A stretch of DNA of 64,000 bases from Periplaneta americana (GCF_040183065.1 NC_091124.1:61388501-61452500); one strand, 5' to 3'. Counted from the stretch's first letter, positions 53,838-64,000 are shown. Program-made: numbers and translations. The notes: generated by a model not told the origin, from the letters alone.

Positions 53838-54205
53838 ATTGTATGGAGTATGGTATTGTGTGGGGCAGAAACGTGGACATTACGATGAAGTGAAGAGAAA
53901 CGAATAGATGCATTTGAAATGTGAATAAGGAGAAGAATTCAACGTGTTAAGTGGATAGACAATAAGAAATGAGTGAGTGAAGAAAGAATGATGCTGAAAC
54001 AGATTAGGAAGAGGAAAAGAAATTATTTGGGTCACTGGAAGGATGCACTGGAAGGAATGATGAACGGGAGTGAATGGTGAAGAGTTTGGAACAGAAGAAG
54101 ATATCAGATGATAGACGACATGAAGATATATGGATCATATGAGAAGACAAACAGGAAAACAGAAGATAGGAAACATTGGAAAATGCTGGGTTTGCAGTGA
54201 AAGAT
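53838..54205 (+). pseudogene. LINE C-terminal fragment
   Basis: Reads ETWTLR, IDAFEM, RRIQRVKWIDN, VSEERMMLKQIRKRKRNYLG, HWKDALEGMMNGS and RRYQMIDDMKIYGSYEKTNR, a common insect LINE C-terminus after RT (family form 'YGAETWTL...EKRI.AFEMW..RR'). Stops interrupt it. The 3' end follows near 54240. Confidence 0.7.
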
Positions 54206-54497
54206 CTGACCTTGGGCAGAACACTGAATGAGTGATGAATATATTATTTGTATGGTAAAGTTCAGTTAAGTTCAATAAATTGCTTGAAAGATGTTATTAT
54301 AAGGCAACAACTCATTCTGTAAGATTTGACAACATAATGACCTAGCGTTACCATATGGTAACGCCCTGTAATTCCACATATTCGCTTCAACAATAGAAAA
54401 CAAAAGCATTGTTGTGTTCAATTACATCCATTTATTTAGTCTATAACGAAATAAACGAAAAACTTGACGAAAAATAATTCAGGCTTTTAAGGGTTAA

Positions 54498-54844
54498 GGC
54501 AAAATTAATCGATGATGAGCTACGGGACCCAAACAAGTGATCAGATCAAGTCAGATACAAGCAATTATGGGATTCAATATATTTCAATTTTTGTCAACAC
54601 TGAGACCGCTTCGATAATAGGAGCAGCAAAAAAGAAAGATGAGTTCATGTCAATTTGGCCGTTATTCGAGGAACCTGTCATCAGTTCGTGGCTACCTGTA
54701 AGACCTCTGATATTGTGAGTTAGTAAAGTGACTGAAAAATTACAAACATTTCGAAGCAATTTTTCATTCGTACAATATATTTCTGTTAAATTACAGATAT
54801 ATTAAGATTTTCGTAACAGTTACTTGAATTTGAATTAGATTTAA
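54498..54844. other. No recognisable gene
   Basis: Short interval between the piggyBac-like and Kolobok elements; a 68-codon plus frame has no motif. Confidence 0.35.
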
Positions 54845-55002
54845 GGCACTCTGGCACGCCCTATTTACCTACCAATGTTAAATTACTGATTTGAAGTGTA
54901 TGTTTTCTCAGGATTTGCTTGGAGTAGAACTATGAAATTTTGTGGACTTGTTCTTGGGACACTTGTGAGCAATTTAACATGGGATTTTCAAATTATGTCA
55001 TA

Positions 55003-55742
55003 TACAGTCTGATCCATTTGGATATGAATAATATTAATTTATCATTATAAAGCTATTATGATGGTAGGAAAAATTTCTTGCTGGTTATATTATGATTAAA
55101 AGATGGGAGTTTCCATATATGACAATCAACAATGCATAATCTGAAAGGAGAAATGAAAATCGTAGATGATTAAAATGGCTACTAAGAATCAACAGGGGGC
55201 ACAATGTGTTCTTTCGTATGCTAAATTTGAGTGTGTTAAAAGAGGTCAAAGGGAATTTCGACGTGAGTATGGTGTGCATAATGTTCCTAAATATGATTCC
55301 ATAATGTTGTCATATCGAATATTTGTAGAAAGAGGTTCTGTGTTAAAAAAAAACATGGAGGAGGTCGCAGGCGAAACCCAGTAAGAGAACCAGCTACCTC
55401 TTGGCTTGGTCTCCAAATTCCCCAGATCTAACCCCTCTTGACTTCTTCGTGTGGGGTTTTGTTAAAGACATTGTCTATTCACAGAAACCCAGGAACATTG
55501 ATGATCTGAAAGTAAAAATTACTCAAGCTTTTCAACAAATCACCCCTCTTATGTTACAACAGACATGGGCTGAATTGCATCACCGTTACGAGTTGTGCAG
55601 GATGCGCAATGGGGGTCATGTTGAGCTCTGAGGAATCTCCCATCTTTCAGTGTTGTGTGCACAAAGTTTCAACAAATAAAGTTCAGTAGTAAATGTTTTA
55701 CGGTTGTTTTATTTTAACCATACCCAAACGAATCACCTTGTA
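55003..55742 (+). mobile_element. Internally deleted IS630-Tc1-mariner-type element (740 bp)
   Basis: Inverted ends starting TACAGTCTGATCCATTTGG and TACAAGGTGATTCGTTTGGG (18 of 24), with TA at the borders. Inside, 55166-55384 encodes the N-terminal region (NQQGAQCVLSYAKFECVKRG, FRREYGVHNVP) and 55401-55631 the C-terminal DDE end (SPNSPDLTPLDFFVWGFVKD, MLQQTWAELHHRYELCR, GGHVEL-stop). About 500 bp carrying the first catalytic residues is missing between them. A second inverted pair (AAGATGGGAG core) lies at 55100 and 55640. Confidence 0.75.
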
Positions 55743-55982
55743 GTATACTGATTAACTATTTTCTCTCTTCGGGCCGCATGTCAACAACATTTTTCATAAT
55801 ATTTTTTAGCTATAACTTATATAAAAAAATTGAAAATCACAAAAAGCTCGTGTTAAATTACTGATGTGTTCATGATTAATAAGTCCTCAAAATTTGGACT
55901 AATTTTTACCAGTAGAACCTGAAAAAATGTACAATTTATAGAAAAAAAAAAACAACTTACAGGAAATGGCCGCTTAAGTTTC

Positions 55983-56487
55983 TCAATACATTCCTGGTCC
56001 ATATGATGGATTGTCAGCTTCCTCTTCCAGATCCTCCACTAATTCTCTTTATGCAGATCTTCTGTGCAGTCTAGTCTTCATATCAATGTCCCTTGCATAC
56101 TTATCACCAGCTCTGAGTCTTTCTTTGTCCATATTGTACATGGCTTTCACTGTACAGAGTCTGATGGTTTTCAACAAGCTCTGTAATACTTTACATCTAC
56201 ACATGCTGACATCACTGAATGTAATCACAGTATCATACACTCCGAAGTGAAGAGCACTGATTGAAACAAACACTGTCTTTGGTAGTTGTGCCCATATGAT
56301 AGTGTTGATGCACTCATTTGGATTCTGTATCTGATCGTGGAGGCATTTTTTCAAAAGCTCAGTATTTGTAAGATCTTTGAATATTGACTTGATTTCTTCT
56401 ACTATTGAATAAAGAAAACTGTTTTTGTGACTGAAAGGTTGGCTAGATTCTTTGGCTTTTTGTTTTTACATCAAGAGTCACCTCCTT

Positions 56488-56522
<35 letters not shown>

Positions 56523-56523
56523 C

Positions 56524-56570
<47 letters not shown>

Positions 56571-57125
56571 TCATGGTAAAGATAAGGCTATCAGGCCTTC
56601 TCTTCCCCTCTACCAGGGGATTACAACTACAATATTAAGCATACAATTACAATTATAATAATTACAATTAATATTAAATTTACAAATACAATAAAAATCA
56701 AAGTACTAAAATATTAACTGATTAATAAGAGCTAGACAGTTTATTGTAAAAGTTAGGAAGAGAGAAACTTTTTTTTTATTAATGAAGTAAAAATTAAACC
56801 TACTCTACGCAATAAGAAAATGCTTAATAAGTTTGCTTTTGAACGCTACTAAATTCAGACAGTCTCTGATGTCACTGGGTAGGGTATTCCACAAGCGCAA
56901 GAGCGAGATTGTGTATGATGATGAATACGATGATGTCTTATGTGTTAGTATGGCTAGTATGCGGCTATTTTGCGGGCATAGTTCATGATTTGGACTTTTG
57001 TCATTCGAAGACATGTGAAATAATATACACCACACTGCAGTTTTCATTGCCTCAACACAATGGGTGTTCTGCCTTATAGCCAAACCATAGTAATTTTGTA
57101 TTTGAGACAAGAGGCACCAGTAAAG
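55983..57125 (-). pseudogene. Kolobok-type transposase, C-terminal half, split by a LINE
   Basis: 57125-56985 reads SQIQNYYGLAIRQNTHCVEA, MKTAVWCILFHMSSNDKSPN and HELCP. After the LINE insertion (56486-56985) it continues with a degraded Gly-Asp-Ser-x-Cys-Lys, IKSIFKDLTNTELLKKCLHD, NPNECINTIIWAQLPKTVFV, LHFGVYDTVITFSDVS and, at the end, EDLEEEADNPSYGPGMY with a stop at 55983-55985. The LINE sits exactly between the two halves of the conserved Cys-Pro...Asp-Ser-Trp-Cys segment. Stops occur in the C-terminal part; the upstream half is missing. Confidence 0.65.
56486..56985 (-). mobile_element. LINE 3' end (CR1-like) with a TTTA-repeat tail
   Basis: Codes TSSYSSSYTISLLRLWNTLP, SDIRDCLNLVAFKSKLIKHF and a stop at 56805, the standard C-terminus of many Jockey/CR1-group LINEs. 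The 3' untranslated region contains CCTGGTAGAGGGGAAGAGAA (minus strand). The tail is an 86-bp array of TTTA/TAAA units (56486-56571) with one interruption. Confidence 0.75.
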
Positions 57126-57129
57126 CATT

Positions 57130-60062
57130 CAAAGTGGGCGTACCTCTCGAAGGGAGACACAATATATTCGATCCTTTTGCATGGGAAGAAGGAATACTGG
57201 TAGAAAGAAAACGATCGGACAGACCCCCACAGAAACAACAGAAAGGACTTCTAGACTATGCTCTTATGGAATGTGGAAGGGTTAAAAAGCATACTGAACT
57301 TAGCACTGGATAACCTGCTGGAGACACACGACGTAAACATACTCACAGAAACCTTCACCACAGAACCTGCCGAAATACCAGGTTACAATAGTACACATGC
57401 CTTGGCTACACAAGGAACAGGAAGACCCACGGGCAGTGTATCATGTTATTATAAACCAAACATTGGTAGAATAGTAAATACGCACACAAGAAAACCTAAT
57501 CTTCCTAGAGACGAGTTTATACATAGCAGGAATGTATTGCAGGTCCCAAGAAGACCCAGCAGACATCATAGCAAAATTACTAACTGCAATATCACAAATG
57601 CACCATGACAAGCCTGTGCTGATAGTGGGCGATTTAAACTGCAGACTTGACTAACTGAAACTCAAAACAAAAGAAGTCTTGAAATGCCTAGAAGAAGAAG
57701 GTTTCATACTTATAAACGAGGCAAAAACGAAAATCTACTTTGCACCAAGTGGATGTAGCACAATCGACCTCGTTTTCTACCAAGGAAACATCAGTCATGG
57801 AAAGCAGACAGGGAAGTGGAAATCTGGAACAACCCCACTCAGGAAACACCTACCCTTTACCACGGAATTCCCCTTCAATGAAGACAGGGGATACAACAGG
57901 AAAGACGAGCAAAAGACCACCAACTCGAGAAAAATAGACCCGCAAAAGCTTACTACCAAAAGGATGGAAACAGCCGAAACTCTAATACAAGATGGTAACA
58001 TAAACGAGGCAGTAGAAATATTAATAAACGTCAACACAGAAGTAATTGTGCCAGCACACATCAAACAGGGGAAGATGTGGTTCGACCACGACTGCTACCA
58101 GAAGCGCAAGAGAGTACTAGAACTTCTCCACGCCATGAAGACAAGTCAAACATCTGAACACATGAAGGAATATTCCAAGTTTCGAAAGGAATACAAGAAT
58201 ATGATCAAGCTGAGAAAAAATGAATACTTAGAAAGAGAAGGAAGAAAAGAAGCCGAGGAGGCAAAGGTGGACCCATTGAAACAAAAGAAAAGATACTGAA
58301 TATAATACCAATGGAAAAATGGGAAGAGCACTTTGAAAGCATCCTCAACAAAACTGGACGAATTCCACCCTTAACAAGAGCCTTAAACAAGTCGAGCAAA
58401 GAGTATAATAGAATCTCAGAAGAGGTAGTAACAAAAACGATAACAGCCTTAAAGAAACGCACGGCTGCCGACAAATTATTCAATGAGCACATACAGGACA
58501 CCAGCATGTTAATGACGAATCTATAGTCAAAAATCTTCAACAAATGCCAGAAATGGGAAACATCTCCGACAAGTGGAAGATCTCGCAAATACAAGGGAAA
58601 AGGACCCACCGATAGTGTCGACTCATATCGAGACATTGCCCTAGAGAACACCAGCTTCAAGGTCTTCACAAAGATTCTAACGGAAAGACTGACAGAACAA
58701 ATCGACCATCAAATTCCAGACCAGCAACTCGGCTTCCACAAAGGCAGGTCGACTTTACACGCAATCGGGAACCTTATAGACAATATAACAAGTGCCATAA
58801 GGAGACCAAAACGAAAACTATACGCTGTGTTAGTAGCTTACAAGAAGGCATTCGATTTTGTCGACAGGAAAATCCTTGTAAGGAAACTCGAAAAATTCAC
58901 AGGAAATGACGAACCCAGTATGATCCTAATCAGAAATATTCTGACAGAAAACAAAGTTTATATAAGTGATTCTATAACAACATCAAGAGAAATAACTCAG
59001 ATGAACGGTGTTCTACAAGGGGACCCCCTCAGCCCTCTCCTGTTCAACATACTCACATCTGATATCGCCAAAGCACTGCAAGAAACGCCAGCCTCACTGT
59101 ACATGTACCTACGCCGACAACATGATACTAGGATCAAGAGATAAAAACGAACTACAAGCGGCACTGGACATCCTGAGTGAATGCGCACACATCAACAGCC
59201 TGGAAGTCAACGAAACAAAGACCGTGCAGATGGTGTTCAGAAAAGGGGGGCAAATAGCAGGAAGTGAATCTATTATACTCAATGGGAAAAAATTGCAGAT
59301 TGTGAACAGCTTCAAATACCTTGGGGAAACTTTCCAGACAAGTGGAACATGCTTCAACATACATGCAAAGGAAAGGGCAACAACAGCAACAAAAGCTATT
59401 TACGAGGTAAGACAGCTACAAAAACTGTCGCTGGATACTGTAATGACTTTTTCAGAGCAAAAATATCCCCGATTCTCAATACGGCATAAATCTAATTTGG
59501 CCATATTCATCCAAAAAAGCCCTGGAAAACTTGGAAGCGTTAAAGTCAGATTTCTAATTTCTAAAGACAGCTCTGGAAATATCAATATATACACCATCAC
59601 GACTAGCTTACGACCTTGCCCGGGAAACCGTCATCATTGAGGATGTTCGAACACAACTGCTGCTGCCACCTTCAGAACGAGCGGAAGAGCTCTTACTCGA
59701 ACGAAGGAAGAAAAGAGATCTCGTAGGAGTTCTTCGCAAGGATGCCATGATAGATAGAAATTGGACTGGACCAAACTGCGAGCTGCGCAGTGCCCTGATA
59801 AGACTAGCAGTCAACGGATTCCACCACAAGCTATGCATAAAGAAGCCAAGATTCCAAGAGCCAATAGAACATTGTCTGTGTAATCTGTGCGAGAAACATT
59901 GTAGCTGCTATTATTTCACTGTATGTCCCAACAGTACAAGGTCTCTGATAGACTATAGCAAAGAATAACCGCACAATAACTATACAATCTGCACATTTGT
60001 GCGCATTCTACGTTATTACTATAAAAATTCTAAAGAAATCCTTGCATAAGCAGGCTATTCAA
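57130..60062 (+). pseudogene. LINE-B: second copy of the LINE-A family, endonuclease to C-terminal zinc finger
   Basis: Endonuclease: LLWNVEGLKSILNLALDN, NILTETFTTEPAEIPGYNST, a broken middle with SQILVGDLNCRL-like sequence near 57620. RT: ADKLFNEHIQ, TKILTERLTEQIDHQIPDQQ, LGFHKGRSTLHAIGNL, YKKAFDFVDRKILVRKLEKF, NGVLQGDPLSPLLFNILTSD, YADNMILGS (Tyr-Ala-Asp-Asn, where Asp-Asp is usual), VNSFKYLGETFQTSG. C-terminus: SRLAYDLARE, VRTQLLLPPSERAEELLLER and a Cys/His finger HCLCNLCEKHCSCYYFTVCP, ending near 59968. A possible short target duplication (GC[T]ATTCAAA) lies at 57125 and 60054. Numerous frameshifts; I leave the clade open. Confidence 0.8.
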
Positions 60063-60299
60063 ATATGTAACAGTTCAAATCTGTGAAATGTCAAAAACCA
60101 GACAGGCACATCCATGTAATGTTTTGTTTAAACGATTATTAAAGCTATTTAGAATGGGAAAACACACATACAGCATATACCATTCAAAAGAGGAGTTTTA
60201 AGAACATGAATCCATAAAATAAAATAAAAAAAATTGAAAATTTCACCATTTTCAGCTGTCCGGAGCAATGGCGTTATATAATGGCCCGGAGTGCCTTAA

Positions 60300-60410
60300 T
60301 AATAACTAGTATAAACTTAATGTAATACATTATGCTAGTGTTTCTCAAACTTTTTCCATTGCAGTTCTACAAACTTGGAATTATGAAGACTTAGTCCATT
60401 TTTATTTTGC

Positions 60411-60416
<6 letters not shown>
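60300..60416. other. No recognisable gene
   Basis: AT-rich flank leading into a T run and the ATT microsatellite. Confidence 0.3.

Positions 60417-60420
<4 letters not shown>

Positions 60421-60460
<40 letters not shown>
60421..60460. repeat. ATT microsatellite (left)
   Basis: About 13 ATT units after a run of T; forms the 3' tail side of the minus-strand SINE. Confidence 0.95.
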
Positions 60461-60461
<1 letters not shown>

Positions 60462-60690
60462 ATTATGGTTTATTTAACGACGCTCGCAAATGCCGAGGTT
60501 GTATCAGCATCGCTGGTGTGCTGGAATTTTGTCCTGCAGGAGTTCTTTTACATGCCAGTAAATCTGACATGAGCATGCCGCATTTAAGCACACTTAAATG
60601 CCATTAAATGCCATCGACCTGGACCAGAATCGAACCCGCAACCTCGAGCACAGAAGGCCAGCGCTATACTGACTGCTCTACCCAGGTCTA
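60461..60690 (-). mobile_element. tRNA-derived SINE between two ATT arrays
   Basis: Minus strand: ACCTGGGTAGAGCAGTCAGT as tRNA-like head, GCGGGTTCGATTCTGGTCC containing the B box, a 150-bp body, then CGTCGTTAAATAAACC as 3' end. Both flanks are ATT repeat, either because it inserted into a microsatellite or because its tail and target seeded them. Confidence 0.85.
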
Positions 60691-60691
60691 C

Positions 60692-60692
<1 letters not shown>

Positions 60693-60754
<62 letters not shown>
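60693..60754. repeat. ATT microsatellite (right)
   Basis: About 20 ATT units on the 5' side of the SINE. Confidence 0.95.
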
Positions 60755-61293
60755 GGTGAATGTTACTTATGTCCCGCCCACTATAGACATAGGCCAGTTT
60801 TACACTAAACATATTTAGTATAACTTGTTGCTTGTGAGCCATCCCAAACCCCGACCTCCACCCCTAACAGCGCCAGTCCTTATATACCCGTCAGTCAAGG
60901 CAATTGACAATAGATATCTCAGTCATGACAACCTCATAAAATATCTTATCAATTGAATAATTGATCTTGCTATGTACAAGATAATAATATTATAATAACA
61001 GATTTTATTTGCATATTTTTAACTCATCATATTAAACAGAGAAATGGAATAACTTCACAAAGCACAAATTAATAAATATATCACGCTCAATAAATTAAAT
61101 TTACACAATTCTATTCAGTAAACAATTGGCAAATAAAAAAAAATCTGTGGTTCCAAAGCAAAAAAAGATGTATGTTTAGGGTTGCCAACTCTGGTAAATA
61201 AAATTACTGGCGATTTTACACTTGCAGCAAATTTGCATGAATAAAAGTAAATAACTGAAAATGCATTTGAATTATACTAAGGAATAGTACACA
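60755..61293. other. No recognisable gene
   Basis: AT-rich, with a short C-rich stretch (60840-60880); nothing supported. Confidence 0.4.
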
Positions 61294-61565
61294 CCTAATC
61301 TAACCTAACCTAACCTAACCTTTGAGAATACTACATACATAATCTAACCAAACATAACCTCATATAATACTATACATAACATAACCTCATATAATACCTT
61401 TCATATAATGCTACACACCTAATCTACCCTAACCTAACCTAACCTCATATAATACTATACAACTAATCTAACATAACCTAACCTTTCATATAATGCTACA
61501 CACCTAATCTACCCTAACCTAACCTAACCTAACCCTTGAGAATACTACACACATAATCTAACCTA
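61294..61565 (-). repeat. Degenerate TTAGG-type telomeric repeat block
   Basis: CCTAA units in short runs of two to four, separated by TTTGAGAATACTACACAC or CATATAATACTATACA spacers. One compound unit (TTTCATATAATGCTACACAC then CTAATCTACCCTAACC...) recurs at 61397 and 61482, an 85-bp period. Confidence 0.85.
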
Positions 61566-61580
61566 CATAACATAATTATA

Positions 61581-61759
61581 GCAGCCCCAATACCCCGCTT
61601 TTTACATCATGTGCTACAAGTCGATCATCATCGGGGTTTGCAGCCCCGATACCCCGCTTTTTACATCATGTGCTACACGTTGGATCACCATCGGGGCTTG
61701 CAGCCTCGATACCCCGCTTTTTACATCATTTGCTACACGTCGGATCATCATCGGGGCTT
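61581..61759 (+). repeat. 60-bp minisatellite, three units
   Basis: Units begin at 61581, 61640 and 61700 (59, 60 and 60 bp). Each starts GCAGCCCCGATACCCCGC and ends ATCATCGGGGCTT. The unit junction forms a palindrome ATCGGGGCTTGCAGCCCCGAT-type hairpin. Because the period is 20 codons, a frame stays open through all units. Confidence 0.95.
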
Positions 61760-61760
61760 A

Positions 61761-62010
61761 ATTATATTATTACCCATTTCAGCGAGTACTAACGACCACT
61801 GCAAAATACGATAATTTGGTCCAGGCAGCATTCTCTTTTTGGCACAAGAATGATTTATGTAACATGTTTCTAAATGCTACGTACAACATAATTATATTAT
61901 ATTATTACCCATTTCAGCGAGTATTGACGACCACTGCAAAATACGACAATTTGGTCCAGGGAGCATTCTCTTTTGGCACAAGGATGATTTATGTAACATG
62001 TTTCTAAATT
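61761..62010 (+). repeat. Direct duplication, 134-135-bp period
   Basis: ACCCATTTCAGCGAGTA at 61772 and 61907, AACATGTTTCTAAAT at 61861 and 61995, with about 93 percent identity between. Related inverted copies occur at 63088-63216. Confidence 0.9.
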
Positions 62011-62213
62011 ATTAGTCTTTTAAATACCGGTACATTCTTTAATAAATCACTGAAAAACAAATGTGAATATATAGGATGTGGAATGAGTACGAAATTATTA
62101 TTATTTATTTTTTGGCGCATCATTTTTACGTAAATGACAAATAAAAACTAACATGCCACATAACATTATTTTAAGAAATACAGGAAACAAGCATGAATAA
62201 TATTCACCATAGA

Positions 62214-62320
62214 CAAAAAACGTATGGAATAGAAATTACATACAAATGTGCTTGTAATAAAACGTATGGATAGAAAAAAACGTATGAAACAGAAATTACA
62301 TACAAATGTGTTTGTAATAA
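62214..62320 (+). repeat. Direct duplication, 60-bp period
   Basis: CGTATGGAATAGAAATTACA at 62221 and CGTATGAAACAGAAATTACA at 62281, continuing through ACAAATGTGYTTGTAATAAA. Confidence 0.85.
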
Positions 62321-62943
62321 ACAATAAGCAAACCATCTTCGATTAATCATTTCAAAACAACGTGAATATAGCGTGGATTGTGTAGGAAAATAATTTCTTA
62401 TATGTTGCTCCCAATGTGCATGATTGTTAACTTATAATAATAATAAGAAGAAAAGCGCACAATGTGCAACATTTATCGTATAGGGACAAGACAGTCCGAT
62501 TCAGTTAACTTATGAAAACAAATGAAAATTAACATGGCATATAAACACTATTTGAAGAAAGATAGGAGATATTAAGTAATATTCATCGTTCCTAATGATC
62601 TTTGAATGGGCAATAACAATGAAATATGTATAAAATAAAAATTACATAACAGGTGAGCGTATAAAAACAGTAAGTAGAATCATATCTGATTAATAAGCTC
62701 AAATTACTCCAGTTTAGTGTAAGAGTGGTCTATATCTAACGATGTCTCACAGCAAATTACTTAATTATTTAAAAACAAAAAAAATCGTGTTATAAGATTG
62801 AATTTGTGAATTTTCTCTGAAACTTTCCAAATATCTGTAGGCAGTCTTTTACATTAGATTGCCGAAAATTGGTTTATAGCGCATTGGCAGTGATAAAAGT
62901 GTGAAATATTCGTTCAGTGGGCGTTGGATACTCTACATTGACC

Positions 62944-62986
<43 letters not shown>
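62944..62986. repeat. ATT microsatellite
   Basis: About 14 ATT units. Confidence 0.95.
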
Positions 62987-63019
62987 GCATAATTGGTTCA
63001 ACACAAAACATTATCTAAA

Positions 63020-63216
63020 TAGGTTACACAATCCACGCTATTGAAATTGGTTTGGAGTGATTTATTAAGGATAGTATCCAAGATTGATTTAGAAACATGT
63101 TAAAGGAATATGCTCCATTGACTAAAATTATCGTATTTTATTATTTAGATACAAGTTCAATTCAGAAACATCTTGAAGGATTTATTCTTGTAAAAAAACC
63201 TGGACCAAATGATTAT
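63020..63216 (-). repeat. Inverted, diverged copies of the 61.7-62.4 kb repeats
   Basis: TTTAGAAACATGTTA and ATTATCGTATTTTA (63088-63142) and TTCAGAAACATCTTG with CCTGGACCAAATGATTAT (63161-63216) are reverse-strand versions of the 61.76-62.01 kb unit. CACAATCCACGCTATTG at 63030 is the complement of sequence at 62370. Confidence 0.75.
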
Positions 63217-64000
63217 ATTTTTATTATGTAGTTACTTAATAAAGTTTGTTCTAGCATGGTCCAAATATTTATTTGCAAAGAAAGGAACTTAGAACCTTTC
63301 TCTGTATCTCTAACATCAAGTTGATATTTAGGCCTATAGTACGGGACTGGTACACTCGTATTTAGCTATTCATGAAAATAAGTTTCTTTGCTCTCCTGAA
63401 AACTAGCAAATTTTGACTTAATTCCTTTCTAAAGTGTGCCATTCATTTGTAATAATAATACATTTCTCACTTTCATTTGATCATGAATTAACGCAACGCA
63501 AATCTGATAACAGTCTCATATATATGGTATGAGAGATTTTCAAGTTTCATTATTGTTAGAATTATTATTTTCTGTATTTTATGTAAATATTAAGATATAC
63601 ACGTAGTCTACACTAAATTGAAAATGCAAGTTTTTGACAATATATGTGCATTATTAACATAGTTTCAATTCTACAGTTAAACCCACTTCAATAAATGTGT
63701 AGCAGCAGCAGTAGTAGTAATAATGTAATTTGTTTTCATAGACAAATACGCACAGAATCCAGATATGAAACTGATAAATGTTACATATATATATTTTTTT
63801 TAGATCTTTAATAGTATTAATAATAATGAAATATAATAATTAATATTTATTTTGTAATATTACGATTATATCATAATTATTATTGGTGATTTTTCATATT
63901 TTTATTGATTCGTATTTTCGTGACTTTTGTACATATTTTTCAGTATTCTCCAAATTTAAAATACCATTTAAATACAATTTATGATTCACAGAATTCCAAA
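63217..64000. other. No recognisable gene
   Basis: Very AT-rich, with small AAT and AG-type repeats; nothing supported on either strand. Confidence 0.45.

Larger units (their letters stand above)
52054..54493 (+). mobile_element. Second piggyBac-like element (2440 bp) in TTAA
   Basis: TTAA at both borders (52050-52053, 54494-54497); short inverted termini CCCATTTTAACC and CCCTTAAAAGCC. A subterminal 23-bp inverted pair, containing the palindrome CGTTACCATATGGTAACG next to CTAGG, lies at 52408-52430 and 54341-54363. A piggyBac N-terminal fragment is inside. Most of the gene has been replaced by a foldback mariner and a LINE end. Confidence 0.7.
54845..60295 (-). mobile_element. Kolobok-type element (5451 bp) in TTAA, with nested insertions
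   Basis: TTAA on both sides (54841-54844 and 60296-60299). Inverted ends GGCACTCTGGCAC and GGCACTCCGGGCC share the first seven bases and the next Gs. The transposase remnant on the minus strand (55983-57125) is of Kolobok type, and TTAA is that superfamily's target. Three other elements sit inside: a deleted mariner-type element, a LINE end with a TTTA tail, and LINE-B. Confidence 0.65.

Noticed and set aside
56452-56658. Open frame with a long Phe-Ile-Tyr-Leu periodic peptide
   Set aside because: It is the translation of the TTTA microsatellite tail of a LINE.
60407-60808. Frames with leucine or isoleucine runs
   Set aside because: Translations of ATT microsatellites flanking a SINE.
61294-61565. 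A true chromosome end
   Set aside because: The CCTAA runs are short, degenerate and interrupted, and the sequence continues for 2.4 kb beyond them; interstitial telomere-like repeat is the safer reading.
61581-61759. CRISPR-like array
   Set aside because: The units are contiguous 60-bp repeats without unique spacers, in a eukaryotic context: an ordinary minisatellite.
61611-61814. A protein with 20-residue repeats
   Set aside because: The open frame is a consequence of a 60-bp repeat unit without stop in one frame; no start context, no composition typical of coding sequence.

Overview
This window looks like repeat-dense insect genomic DNA, most plausibly from a cockroach or termite type genome. 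That assignment is a guess from style: AT-rich DNA, TTAGG-type telomeric motifs, tRNA-derived SINEs, many LINE and DNA-transposon families, and no bacterial gene organisation. I see no complete host gene. The only host-like signals are two phase-compatible candidate exons on the minus strand (47501-47655 and 42981-43192) and a weak coiled-coil reading frame at 5237-5629. Almost everything else is transposable elements, mostly decayed and nested in each other.

0-12.9 kb: decayed hAT, Tc1, Kolobok-like and LINE fragments, a possible solo LTR, one SINE with target duplication, and a 156-bp LINE stub bounded by a perfect 15-bp target duplication.

12.9-35.8 kb: one old LINE copy (here LINE-A, plus strand) has been split by successive insertions. 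An I-like LINE fragment in it carries a very young Ty3/gypsy LTR retrotransposon (14421-20769; LTRs differ at 1 of 746 positions; TSD GTAG; tRNA-Leu primer site; long open gag and pol). A Merlin-like transposase gene in it was split by a 10-kb hAT element (21195-31225), which in turn contains a piggyBac element (26829-29755), a Jockey-like LINE end and SINE pieces. A 3.17-kb element with 34-bp terminal inverted repeats and the 8-bp duplication ATCATTAG (32311-35482) sits further 3' in LINE-A.

35.8-52 kb: a SINE with a perfect 16-bp duplication, a P-type transposase remnant, an R2-type endonuclease domain enclosed by inverted repeats, a palindromic cluster of three tRNA-like units, the candidate host exons, a THAP-domain remnant, and a hAT (CGGBP1-like) pseudogene interrupted by a PIF/Harbinger element with TTA duplications.

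52-60.3 kb: a second TTAA-flanked piggyBac-like element containing a foldback mariner and a LINE end; then a TTAA-flanked Kolobok-type element (54845-60295) containing a deleted mariner-type element, a LINE end with a TTTA-repeat tail, and a second copy of the LINE-A family (LINE-B).

60.3-64 kb: ATT microsatellites flanking a SINE, degenerate CCTAA arrays, a 60-bp minisatellite, and a mosaic of direct and inverted repeat copies.

Family assignments come from motif recognition by eye and translation of frames, with no database search; superfamily calls with matching TSD length and TIRs are the strongest.
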